From: JAWLGW01 sp964569055
GTDB lineage: Bacteria; Planctomycetota; J058
Reading direction: 5' to 3'
DNA: 42,814 nt
Assembly: GCA_964569055.1 (NCBI GenBank)
Contig: CAZMSZ010000012.1
Coordinates: 1 to 42,814 of the forward strand
In this document: piece after piece, positions 1 through 6,614 of the stretch
How the letters are laid out: each line of letters opens with the position of its first letter
Position numbering within the stretch: position 1 is the first letter of the stretch
Translations under genes and position numbers: made by a program
The notes under the pieces: model-generated
The model's database searches: none
Seen by the model: only the letters and a program-made list of their open reading frames with translations
What the model was told of the DNA's origin: nothing

Positions 1-66
1 GAGGTCCGGGCCTTCGACCCCGCGCTGGGGGCGTTCCGCACCCTACGCGAGGACGCGCCGGGCTAA
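1..66 (+). CDS. C-terminal end of a truncated unknown protein
   Basis: Frame 1 is open from the first base and ends with TAA at 64-66. It encodes 21 residues, EVRAFDPALGAFRTLREDAP followed by G. The start and almost all of the protein lie outside the window, so no family can be assigned. It counts as the tail of a real gene only because the frame is open to the window edge and is followed by a non-coding, repeat-bearing stretch. Its function is unknown. Confidence 0.4.
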   Translation, partial: EVRAFDPALGAFRTLREDAPG

Positions 67-118
67 CCCCGATGTTTCACGAGGCGCGAGCGTCCTGCGC
101 CATCGGAAGCTCAGGATC

Positions 119-250
119 GAGCGCAGAGAGCGCAAGGACCGCAGAGATCGGAGACGAGCACGAGCCGATTGGAATCGGCGGATCGAAGCGCTTCGCCCTG
201 CGCCAGTCGACTTCAGCGCACCTCTGCGTTCTCGGCGATCTCTGCGCTGA
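119..250. repeat. Inverted intergenic repeat (CGCAGAG family)
   Basis: The 364-bp gap between the first gene and the 66-aa gene holds two related arms in opposite orientation. CGCAGAGATCG at 140-150 is the exact reverse complement of CGATCTCTGCG at 236-246. Around each core lies a degenerate pattern of GCGCAGAGA, about ten bases, then CGCAGAG. Similar CGCAGAG-rich intergenic repeats are, from memory, scattered through several bacterial genomes including planctomycetes. Only one copy is seen here, so whether it is a REP- or MITE-like family cannot be judged from this window. Confidence 0.5.
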
Positions 251-369
251 GAATCGCTCGTTCGAGCCGGTCGAGGGCGGACGCTCCCGAAGTTCCATGC
301 GAGAGGGGCAAGACAGGGCGAAGCCCATTTCGCCGAGAGCGGCACGTCGGCCGTGCGGTACACGCGAGC

Positions 370-395
370 GGCCCCTCTCGCGGGCGAAAGGGGCC
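370..395 (-). terminator. Hairpin downstream of the 66-aa gene
   Basis: GGCCCCTCTCG (370-380) pairs with CGAAAGGGGCC (385-395) with one mismatch and a four-base loop. It lies 35 bases past the stop of the minus-strand gene at 431-631. There is no U-tract, so it is inferred to be a terminator from position and stem strength only. Confidence 0.5.
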
Positions 396-430
396 AGCGC
401 GCCGACAGGGGTCGAGGTCAGCTGGCGGGC

Positions 431-631
431 CTACTCGGCCGGCGCCTGCTCCTCGGTCTCGGCGGGGGTCACGATCTTGGTCGGGTGGCGCAGCATCTTG
501 GCGCGCACCTCGGCGTAGGTCATGAAGTGGTTGCGCTTGCCCAGGGTGGGCTTGCGGCCACGGTTCGCCTTACGGCTCTTCCAGGCCAGCTTCCCACGCT
601 TGTCGTGGCGCTTGCCGCGGTTGGCTCCCAT
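431..631 (-). CDS. Small highly basic protein, 66 aa
   Basis: The protein starts MGANRGKRHDKRGKLAWKSR and is rich in Lys, Arg, His and Asn over its first 35 residues. The last 30 are more ordinary and end in an acidic stretch (ETEEQAPAE). A good Shine-Dalgarno sequence (AGGAGAG) precedes the ATG. The basic N-terminus with Gly and Asn resembles small ribosome-associated or nucleic-acid-binding proteins, but I cannot match it to a named ribosomal protein and bTHX does not align. I have a vague memory of similar GANRGK proteins in planctomycetes. It is a single-gene unit with a possible -10 element at 689-694 and a hairpin at 370-395. RNA or DNA binding is an inference from composition. Confidence 0.7.
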   Translation of the reverse strand: MGANRGKRHDKRGKLAWKSRKANRGRKPTLGKRNHFMTYAEVRAKMLRHPTKIVTPAETEEQAPAE

Positions 632-688
632 GTGTCTCTCTCCTCGGGTCCCGGGCGATGGGGTCGCGGGGCACCCGCAAGGGGCGAG

Positions 689-694
689 AACCTA
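689..694 (-). promoter_or_regulatory. Possible -10 element for the 66-aa gene
   Basis: Read on the minus strand the sequence is TTAGGTT, containing TAGGTT (TAnnnT pattern), about 58 bases before the ATG at 631. No convincing -35 element is seen. Several other genes here have TAGRnT boxes in similar places. Confidence 0.3.
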
Positions 695-771
695 ACACGA
701 CCTCGGGGCCCTGGCCAGCCTGCGCGGCGGGATGGAGCGGTGAGCGAGCCCCGGGGCGCCGCACACCCGTT

Positions 772-777
772 TAGAGT
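772..777 (+). promoter_or_regulatory. Possible -10 element giving a leaderless start
   Basis: TAGAGT (within TTAGAGT) ends seven bases before the GTG at 785. A transcript starting at the usual distance from a -10 box would begin at or next to that GTG. This, and the lack of a well-spaced Shine-Dalgarno, favours 785 as a leaderless start. There is no clear -35 element. Confidence 0.35.
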
Positions 778-784
778 GGGCCGG

Positions 785-3259
785 GTGAGCGAGCGCCGCC
801 CCGCCGAAGCGACGTCCAGCGACGGTCCTGCCGAGCCGACCCGCTGGGGTCCGGGCGACTCCGGCTCGGCGGGCGCCGACGAGCGCACCGCCTGGGAGGC
901 CCCCACCGGAGCCGCTCCGGCGGCGGCCGGCCCGGGCGACCGCACCGCGTCCGCCTCGCCGGGCGACGACGAGCGCACCGCCTGGAGCGCCCCCACCGGA
1001 GCCGCTCCGACGGCGGCCGGCCCAGGCGACCGCACCGCGTGGACCTCGGCGGAGGGTGACCCGACGGCCTGGGATCGCCCCCAGCCTCCGAGCGCCGAGG
1101 CCACGTTCTGGTCGGCACCCGGCGCGGGGCGGGGGGTGCCCGCCGGCCCGGGCACGTGGTGGAACCAGGAGGAGGCGGGCGCCTCGCCGGCCCCGCCGCC
1201 GGGCTCGCAGCCCTCGCTCGCGCCAAGCTGCCTGCGACCGGGCATGACCCTCGGCACGTATCGGATCGACGCGGAGCTGGGGCGCGGCGGCATGGGCGCG
1301 GTGTTCCGGGCCTGGGATCCGGCGGCGGGGCGACACGTGGCGCTCAAGGTGGTGCTGGACCCGCTCGAGGGCCCCCTGCGCGAGCGGTTCGTGCGCGAGG
1401 GCCAGGCCACCGCCGCCCTCGACCACCCGCACGTGGTGCGGGTCCACAGCGCCGGGGAGGTGGAGGGGATCCCGTTCCTCGCCTACGAGCTGGTGGAGGG
1501 GGCGCGCACCCTGCGCGACGCGTTCCGCGTGGTCGACCGCGCGGCGCGGGTGAGCTGGGTGCGCGACGCGGCGGCCGGGCTGGGGTACGCGCACGCGCGC
1601 GGGCTCGTCCACCGCGACGTGAAGCCCGACAACCTGCTGGTCGACGCCCACGGGCGGCTCCGCGTGGCGGACTTCGGCCTGGTCACCGCGCCCGAGGCCG
1701 CGCGCCTCACCCAGACCGGCGCCGTCGTGGGCACCCCCGCCTACATGGCGCCCGAGCAGGACGAGCGCGACCGGGTCGGACCCTGGACCGACGTGTGGGC
1801 GCTGGGGGTGGTCCTGTACGAGGCGCTCACGCAGCGTCGCCCGTTCGCGGGCGAGTCGCTCTACCAGCTCCGCTACGAGATCCAGGAGCTCGAGCCGCCC
1901 GCCCCGCGCGAGCTCGACCCCACGATCCCCGCCGCGCTCGAGGCGGTGTGCCTGCGCTGCCTGCGCAAGGAGCCCGAGGAGCGCTACTCCGACGGGGCCG
2001 CGCTGGCCGCGGAGCTCGAGCGCGCGCTGAGCGGCGAGCAGGTCGCGGCGCTCCCCTCGCCCCGGCGGCGGCGCCGCGTCGGCGTCGGCGTGGTCTTGCC
2101 GGCGGCGCTCGTCGGCGCCGCGGCGGCGCTCGCGGCGGGGTTGGGGCGCGGCGTCCTCGGCGGCGGCGCGACACCGCCGGCCAGCGCCCTCCCGCCGCTG
2201 GAGCTCGAGCTCACGCTCGACCCCACGCCCGAGGTGGTCGGGAGCGAGGAGGTCGAGCTGACCGGGCGCGTCCCCGACGTGACGCTGATCGAGGTGGCCG
2301 CGCTCGGGCATGCGCCGGCGGCGGTCGGACCGGCGGGGACGTTCGCGCTGCGGCTCGCGCTCCAGCCCGGCCAGAACGTGTTCGAGCTGGTGGGCCGCGA
2401 CGCCGCGGGCCGCGCCACGCGCCCCACGAGCGTCCGCGTGCACCGCGCGCCGGCGTGGTTCGCGGCGCTCGCCCCCTCGCAGCGCCCGCCGCTCCCGCTC
2501 CGCGAGGGCCTCACGATCCGCGAGGAGCAGGGCGAGTACGTCTGGACGCGCGATGGGTCGATCCTGGTGTGGGTCCCGCCCGGCCGCTTCACGCTCCCCT
2601 CGGGGACGGGCCTGGGGGTGCGGCGCCTCGCGGCGACGCGCACGCGCGGCGTGTTCCTGGGCAAGTACGAGGTCACCTGGCGCCAGTTCCTGCGCTACTG
2701 CGAGGCGGCCGGCGTGAAGCCCCCCAAGCGGCGCGCGCTCAAGCTCGGCCCCGACGACGACCCGGGCTTCGCGCCGCCGCCCGATCACCCGGTGGCCCGC
2801 ATCACCTGGGACGACGCCCGCGCCTACTGCCGGCACCACGGCTTGCGCCTGCCGACCGAGCTGGAGTGGGCCCACGCGGCCCGCGGGGCCGAGGGCCGCC
2901 GCTACGCCTGGGGCTCCACGCCGCCCGACTCGCGCACGTGCAACCGCGCGGGCGAGCTCGACGGCTTCGCGTACACCAGCCCGGTCGGCAGCTTCCCGCG
3001 CGACGTCTCGCCCGTGGGCTGCCTCGACATGGGCGGCAACGTGGCGGAGTGGACGGCGGACGCCTGGGCCGAGCTCCCCGAAGCGCTCCCGCCCGACTCC
3101 ACGAGCACCCCGCGCGACAGCGACCGGACGCGCGTGGTCCGCGGCGGCGACTGGCGCGCCGAGTACGTCCTCTCGTTCGAGACCGGCTACCGCGAGCCGA
3201 AGCGCCACGACCGCGCGCACATGCACGTCGGCTTCCGGGTGGCGCTGGATCCGGAGTGA
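785..3259 (+). CDS. Transmembrane Ser/Thr protein kinase with C-terminal FGE-like domain
   Basis: This is an 824-aa PknB-type kinase. Residues 1-150 are a low-complexity Thr-Ala-Trp-rich region with a 30-residue tandem repeat. The kinase domain spans about 154-415 and has Gly loop GRGGMGAVF, VALK, HRDVKPDN (H276-N283), DFG (D296) and MAPEQ, so it looks active. One membrane helix lies near 433-460, followed by an Ig-like segment. A formylglycine-generating-enzyme/sulfatase-modifying domain covers about 590-823 (RLPTELEWAHAARG, GGNVAEW, RGGDW, VGFRV). The catalytic cysteines of true FGEs are not seen in its C-terminal part, so that domain is probably a C-type-lectin-like binding module outside the membrane. 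The frame stays open upstream to 353, overlapping another gene. GTG at 785 is chosen, with GTG at 740 as the alternative. The substrate is unknown. Confidence 0.9.
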   Translation: MSERRPAEATSSDGPAEPTRWGPGDSGSAGADERTAWEAPTGAAPAAAGPGDRTASASPGDDERTAWSAPTGAAPTAAGPGDRTAWTSAEGDPTAWDRPQPPSAEATFWSAPGAGRGVPAGPGTWWNQEEAGASPAPPPGSQPSLAPSCLRPGMTLGTYRIDAELGRGGMGAVFRAWDPAAGRHVALKVVLDPLEGPLRERFVREGQATAALDHPHVVRVHSAGEVEGIPFLAYELVEGARTLRDAFRVVDRAARVSWVRDAAAGLGYAHARGLVHRDVKPDNLLVDAHGRLRVADFGLVTAPEAARLTQTGAVVGTPAYMAPEQDERDRVGPWTDVWALGVVLYEALTQRRPFAGESLYQLRYEIQELEPPAPRELDPTIPAALEAVCLRCLRKEPEERYSDGAALAAELERALSGEQVAALPSPRRRRRVGVGVVLPAALVGAAAALAAGLGRGVLGGGATPPASALPPLELELTLDPTPEVVGSEEVELTGRVPDVTLIEVAALGHAPAAVGPAGTFALRLALQPGQNVFELVGRDAAGRATRPTSVRVHRAPAWFAALAPSQRPPLPLREGLTIREEQGEYVWTRDGSILVWVPPGRFTLPSGTGLGVRRLAATRTRGVFLGKYEVTWRQFLRYCEAAGVKPPKRRALKLGPDDDPGFAPPPDHPVARITWDDARAYCRHHGLRLPTELEWAHAARGAEGRRYAWGSTPPDSRTCNRAGELDGFAYTSPVGSFPRDVSPVGCLDMGGNVAEWTADAWAELPEALPPDSTSTPRDSDRTRVVRGGDWRAEYVLSFETGYREPKRHDRAHMHVGFRVALDPE
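878..1057 (+). repeat. 90-bp tandem duplication in the kinase N-terminus
   Basis: Bases 878-967 and 968-1057 are near-identical 90-bp direct copies. Each encodes 30 residues beginning DERTAW and carrying APTGAAP, AAGPGD and RTA. Further degenerate TAW or TFW motifs follow up to about 1115. It is an in-frame duplication within the cytoplasmic, Pro/Ala-rich region ahead of the kinase domain. Confidence 0.85.
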
Positions 3260-3264
3260 GGCCG

Positions 3265-3289
3265 GCCGCGCCGGCTTGGCCGGCGCGGC
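3265..3289. terminator. Bidirectional hairpin between convergent genes
   Basis: GCCGCGCCGGC (3265-3275) and GCCGGCGCGGC (3279-3289) form a perfect 11-bp stem with a TTG loop. It lies 5 bases past the kinase stop and 18 bases past the end of the opposing SPFH gene. There is no U-tract on either side. The position between converging genes supports a shared terminator. Confidence 0.65.
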
Positions 3290-3307
3290 TCGCGGCCTAC
3301 GCGGCTG

Positions 3308-4813
3308 CTACTTCCCGCCCTGCGCCTTGCGCGACTGGTCGAGCAGCTTGCCCCACACCGCGCCGCCCCCCGAGAGGTCCGTCCAGAAGGTCCCCTCGCC
3401 GGTCTGGACGAGGTGGATCTTGAGCTCGGGCGGGAGCGCCTCGGCGAAGGCGTAGCGGGCGAAGGCGTCCGAGTCGCCGCCGAACGCCTGCACCTTGAGC
3501 GCGAAGCGCGAGGCGTGCGCCTCGCCGAGGAGGCGCTTGACCTCGGCCTGGGCCTTGCCGAGCAGCTCGGTCCGCTGCGCCTCGAGCTTGGCGATCTCCT
3601 GCTGCTTGTCGGCCACCAGCTTGCGCGTCAGCGCCTCGATCTCGCTCACGGTGCGGGTGGCCTCGGCCTCGATCTGGGCGACCAGGGCCTTCGTCTCGAA
3701 GTGCACCTCCTGCCGGCGCTGCTCGATCAGCTGCTGCTCGCGCTCGAGCAGCGCGGCGCTCTTGCGGGTCAGCTCCTGCACCTTGGCGGTCTGCTCGACC
3801 TCCTTGGCGACGAACGACTCGCGGATCGGCTCCAGCAGGTTCTGCGGGATCGTGATGTGCCGGATGTAGGCCGAGTGCACCTCGACGTACTTCTCGCGGC
3901 ACTTCTCCTCGAGCTCGTTGGTGAACGCGTGCTGGATCTTCTCGCGCCCCTCGCCGAGCAGGAAGTCCTTGGCGCCGTACTTCGAGCCCTCCAGCCGCCC
4001 GATCGAGCGCGACTGCGCGATGATGATCTTCTGCTCGATCTCCTCGCGCTCGCCGAACTCGTCGATCAGCTCGGCGACCTTGGAGGGGTCGAGCTCCCAC
4101 TCGACGGTGGCCTCGAGGCTGATCGCGAACGCGTCCTTGGAGGGGAAGCTGATCTCGTCGCCGCCGAGGAACGAGATCTGGTTGAGGCCGACCTCCACCT
4201 CGCGCACCCGGTACTCGAAGGGGTTGAGGTAGTACAGCCCCGGCTGCAGCACCTCCGACAGGATCCCCTTCTCGCCCTCCTGCGCGTACTTGGCCTGGGG
4301 AGCGTCGCCCACCAGACGCGTCACGAGCCCCACGTAGCCCGGCTGGATCAGGATGGCGTCGTGCAGCTTCACCTCGTAGCCGCGCGGGTTGAGGCGGTGG
4401 CGCCCCGGCGGGAGGATCGCGCGGCGGATGCCCTTCTCGCCCTCCTCGGCCAGGATGCGCCCGGCGGGGAGCGGCTTGCCGACCTTGGCGCGCACCACCC
4501 CGATCTTGAACGGCGGGATGATCATGTTCAGCTCGGCGAGGTCGTGCTTCTCGACCTCGTACAGCACCGGCCAGATGAAGTGGCGCCCCTCGCCGAGCAC
4601 CTCCTTGAGCGGGCCCTGCTGGCCGGGGTCGGCCAGCAGCTGCCCGGGCGGGGGCTCGTCGCCGGACTTGGAGATCACCACCAGGAGCTCGTCGGGCTCC
4701 ACGTAGTAGAACACCGACTTCCAGGCGCTCACCAGGAGGACCAGGGCGAACAGCGCCAGCACGCCGGCCCCAGCGGCCACGCGCTTGACGCGGGTCATCA
4801 TGTCGTCGCTCAC
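3308..4813 (-). CDS. SPFH/prohibitin-domain membrane protein (second of pair)
   Basis: This 501-aa protein has one N-terminal membrane helix (about residues 12-32), an SPFH (stomatin/prohibitin/flotillin) region in the middle and a long Glu/Lys/Gln-rich coiled coil (about 330-440) typical of flotillin-like scaffold proteins. Short Gly-x-His/Tyr-x-Leu-NP motifs (GRHRLNPRGYEV, GLYYLNPFEYRV) repeat ahead of and inside the SPFH part. The family organises membrane microdomains and oligomerises through the coiled coil. The chosen GTG at 4813 lies four bases after the stop of the upstream SPFH gene behind an AGAGG Shine-Dalgarno. ATG at 4846 would overlap the upstream gene, and ATG at 4801 is another option. 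The two genes form an operon and probably a hetero-oligomer (inference). Confidence 0.85.
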   Translation of the reverse strand: MSDDMMTRVKRVAAGAGVLALFALVLLVSAWKSVFYYVEPDELLVVISKSGDEPPPGQLLADPGQQGPLKEVLGEGRHFIWPVLYEVEKHDLAELNMIIPPFKIGVVRAKVGKPLPAGRILAEEGEKGIRRAILPPGRHRLNPRGYEVKLHDAILIQPGYVGLVTRLVGDAPQAKYAQEGEKGILSEVLQPGLYYLNPFEYRVREVEVGLNQISFLGGDEISFPSKDAFAISLEATVEWELDPSKVAELIDEFGEREEIEQKIIIAQSRSIGRLEGSKYGAKDFLLGEGREKIQHAFTNELEEKCREKYVEVHSAYIRHITIPQNLLEPIRESFVAKEVEQTAKVQELTRKSAALLEREQQLIEQRRQEVHFETKALVAQIEAEATRTVSEIEALTRKLVADKQQEIAKLEAQRTELLGKAQAEVKRLLGEAHASRFALKVQAFGGDSDAFARYAFAEALPPELKIHLVQTGEGTFWTDLSGGGAVWGKLLDQSRKAQGGK

Positions 4814-4817
4814 GGCG

Positions 4818-6371
4818 CTACCTCTTCCCTTGGGGCTGGAGGACACCCTGGAACAGCTCCCCGAACGGGCCGTCCGGGTCGGCGAACACGGTGCCGACCG
4901 CCGGCGCCATGCGCTGGGCGAACGTGAAGGCGGCGAAGCCGGCCGGGGTCTTGAACGCGGCCACGCTGGCGCGGAGCGCCTCGGCCTCGGCCTGGTTGTT
5001 GGCCACGATCACCGCCGCCTCGGCCCGGCCGCGGGCCAGGATCGCCTCGGCCTGGAGCTTGGCCGCGGCGAGGTCCGCCTTGGCGACCGCGAGCAGCTGC
5101 TCCTGCTCGATCAGGGCCACCTGCTGCTGGTTCTCGGCCGCGATCTTGCGCTTGCGCGTCTCGGTCTCGGCGAGCACGCGCGCCTTCTCCTGCTCGACCA
5201 GCACGGTCTGGCGGGCGAGGCTCTGCTCGGCCTTGGCCTGCTCGAGCTGCACGTCGTTGCGGGTCAGCTCTTCCTTGGCCACCTCGCGCTGGCGGATCGG
5301 CGCGGCGATCTCCTCGGGCGGGGTGATGTCGTTGACGAGCACGCTGTGGATCTTGATCCCCTGCTTCTCGCACACCACCTTGAGCTCGTCGTAGATCGCC
5401 GTCTGGAACTTCGTGCGGGACTCGCCCGAGATGTAGTTGGTCGCGGGGTACTTCGAGCCCTCGATGCGCGCGATGCCGCGCACCGCGGGGATCAGGGTGA
5501 TGTTCAGCACGTCCTCGAGCATGGTCTCGGGCTCGCCGCCCCCGATCCGCACCAGCACGGCCGCCGCCTCGGACTCGATGATCGACCACTCCACCGTGAG
5601 GTGGACCGCGATCTCGAAGCCGTCGCTGGAGGGGAAGTGCACGGCGTTGAGGTCCTCGCCCTGCTTGGCGTTCTTCTTGGCGTCGGGCCTGTCGGCGAAC
5701 TCGTAGCGCTGGTTGCGGACATCGATCCTGTAGACGCGCGCCGCGTACGGGTTGAGGTAGTGGTCGCCCTGGCCGAGCACCTTGCGCTGGACCCCGCGCT
5801 CGCCGGGCTCGACCAGGTAGGTGTTCGGCACCTTGGGCTTGGCGCCGATCATGTTGCACACCACACCCACGTGGCCGACGTCGATGTGCACGGCCGGGTA
5901 CTCGTCGACCCGGTAGGCGTACGGGTTGATCGGGTACTGGCCCGGCTTGAGGACGTCGTCGACCAGGCCCTTCATGGGGGTCGCGCCTGGCTCCATCGGC
6001 ACGAGCAGGCTCTCCTCGACGTCCGGCGGGTTGGCGCCGTACAGCCGGGTCAGCGCCCCGACCGTTCCGGTGGGGATGTCGATGTAGGGCTTGATCTCCC
6101 AGTCCCAGAACAGCGGGTTGCGGAAGTGACGCCCGGGGAGCAGCACGTCGAGCTGAATGCCCTTCTGCCCCGGCTTGGTCGCGATCACCTCGCCCGAGGG
6201 GAGGTCCTCGCCCGTCTTGGCGATCAAGACCGCGATGTGCTCGGGCGGCACCTCGAACCGACAGAAGAACCAGTTGAAGATCGCGTAGGCCGGGATCGCG
6301 AGGATCACCACGGCCACGAGCGCCGGGAGCCACGCCGGCTTCTTGCCGGCTGGGACGTCGTCGTCCGACAC
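4818..6371 (-). CDS. SPFH/prohibitin-domain membrane protein (first of pair)
   Basis: This 517-aa paralogue of the next gene has a membrane helix near residues 12-34 (LPALVAVVILAIPAYAIFNW), then repeats of the GRHFRNP / GQYPINPYAYRVDEYP / GDHYLNPYAARVYRI type. An SPFH core (FPSSDGFEIAVHLTVEW, IEGSKYPATNYISGESRTKF) and an Ala/Glu-rich coiled coil (about 355-460) follow. It is probably a membrane scaffold of the flotillin/HflK-like superfamily. An AGGAGG motif lies five bases before the GTG at 6371. An in-frame GTG two codons upstream (6377) overlaps that Shine-Dalgarno and is less likely. It is the first gene of a two-gene operon, with a possible -10 TAGGCT at 6399-6404. There is no NfeD-type partner nearby. 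Confidence 0.85.
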   Translation of the reverse strand: MSDDDVPAGKKPAWLPALVAVVILAIPAYAIFNWFFCRFEVPPEHIAVLIAKTGEDLPSGEVIATKPGQKGIQLDVLLPGRHFRNPLFWDWEIKPYIDIPTGTVGALTRLYGANPPDVEESLLVPMEPGATPMKGLVDDVLKPGQYPINPYAYRVDEYPAVHIDVGHVGVVCNMIGAKPKVPNTYLVEPGERGVQRKVLGQGDHYLNPYAARVYRIDVRNQRYEFADRPDAKKNAKQGEDLNAVHFPSSDGFEIAVHLTVEWSIIESEAAAVLVRIGGGEPETMLEDVLNITLIPAVRGIARIEGSKYPATNYISGESRTKFQTAIYDELKVVCEKQGIKIHSVLVNDITPPEEIAAPIRQREVAKEELTRNDVQLEQAKAEQSLARQTVLVEQEKARVLAETETRKRKIAAENQQQVALIEQEQLLAVAKADLAAAKLQAEAILARGRAEAAVIVANNQAEAEALRASVAAFKTPAGFAAFTFAQRMAPAVGTVFADPDGPFGELFQGVLQPQGKR

Positions 6372-6398
6372 GGGCACCTCCTTCCAGGCAGGGGCCTG

Positions 6399-6404
6399 AG
6401 CCTA
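6399..6404 (-). promoter_or_regulatory. Possible -10 element for the SPFH operon
   Basis: The minus strand reads TTAGGCT, containing TAGGCT, 27 bases upstream of the GTG at 6371. No -35 element is recognised. It is supported mainly by its likeness to other TAGRnT boxes in the window. Confidence 0.35.
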
Positions 6405-6614
6405 ACCGGTGGGGCGGCGTCGCGCAGGTTCAGCCGGGCCATGCTCGTGCTCGTGCGCGTGGCCCATTTCCACTTCGGTGCGGCGGAGGAGCGCTGCAAG
6501 CGAGAGCGCTCTGGGTAGCTCCTTCGGGCAAACCGGCACGCCCAACGGGTCGCGCGCACGGCTCGCGGGCGCGGGCACGGGGGGACCCGGCGTGCGCAGC
6601 CCGCCCCCCCGGCG

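Noticed and set aside
353..784. N-terminal extension of the first kinase up to an ATG at 353
   Set aside because: It would overlap the whole 66-aa minus-strand gene. The extra sequence is low complexity, and a better start exists at 785 (or 740).
692..3226. Long open frame antisense to the first kinase
   Set aside because: It mirrors the kinase gene, which has a full domain structure. Its composition (Arg, Ala, Gly, Val, His runs) is that of a GC-rich shadow frame with no motifs.
4785..6518. Plus-strand open frame over the first SPFH gene
   Set aside because: It is the complement of a clear SPFH coding sequence, with Leu/Gly/Asp/Val-rich shadow composition.
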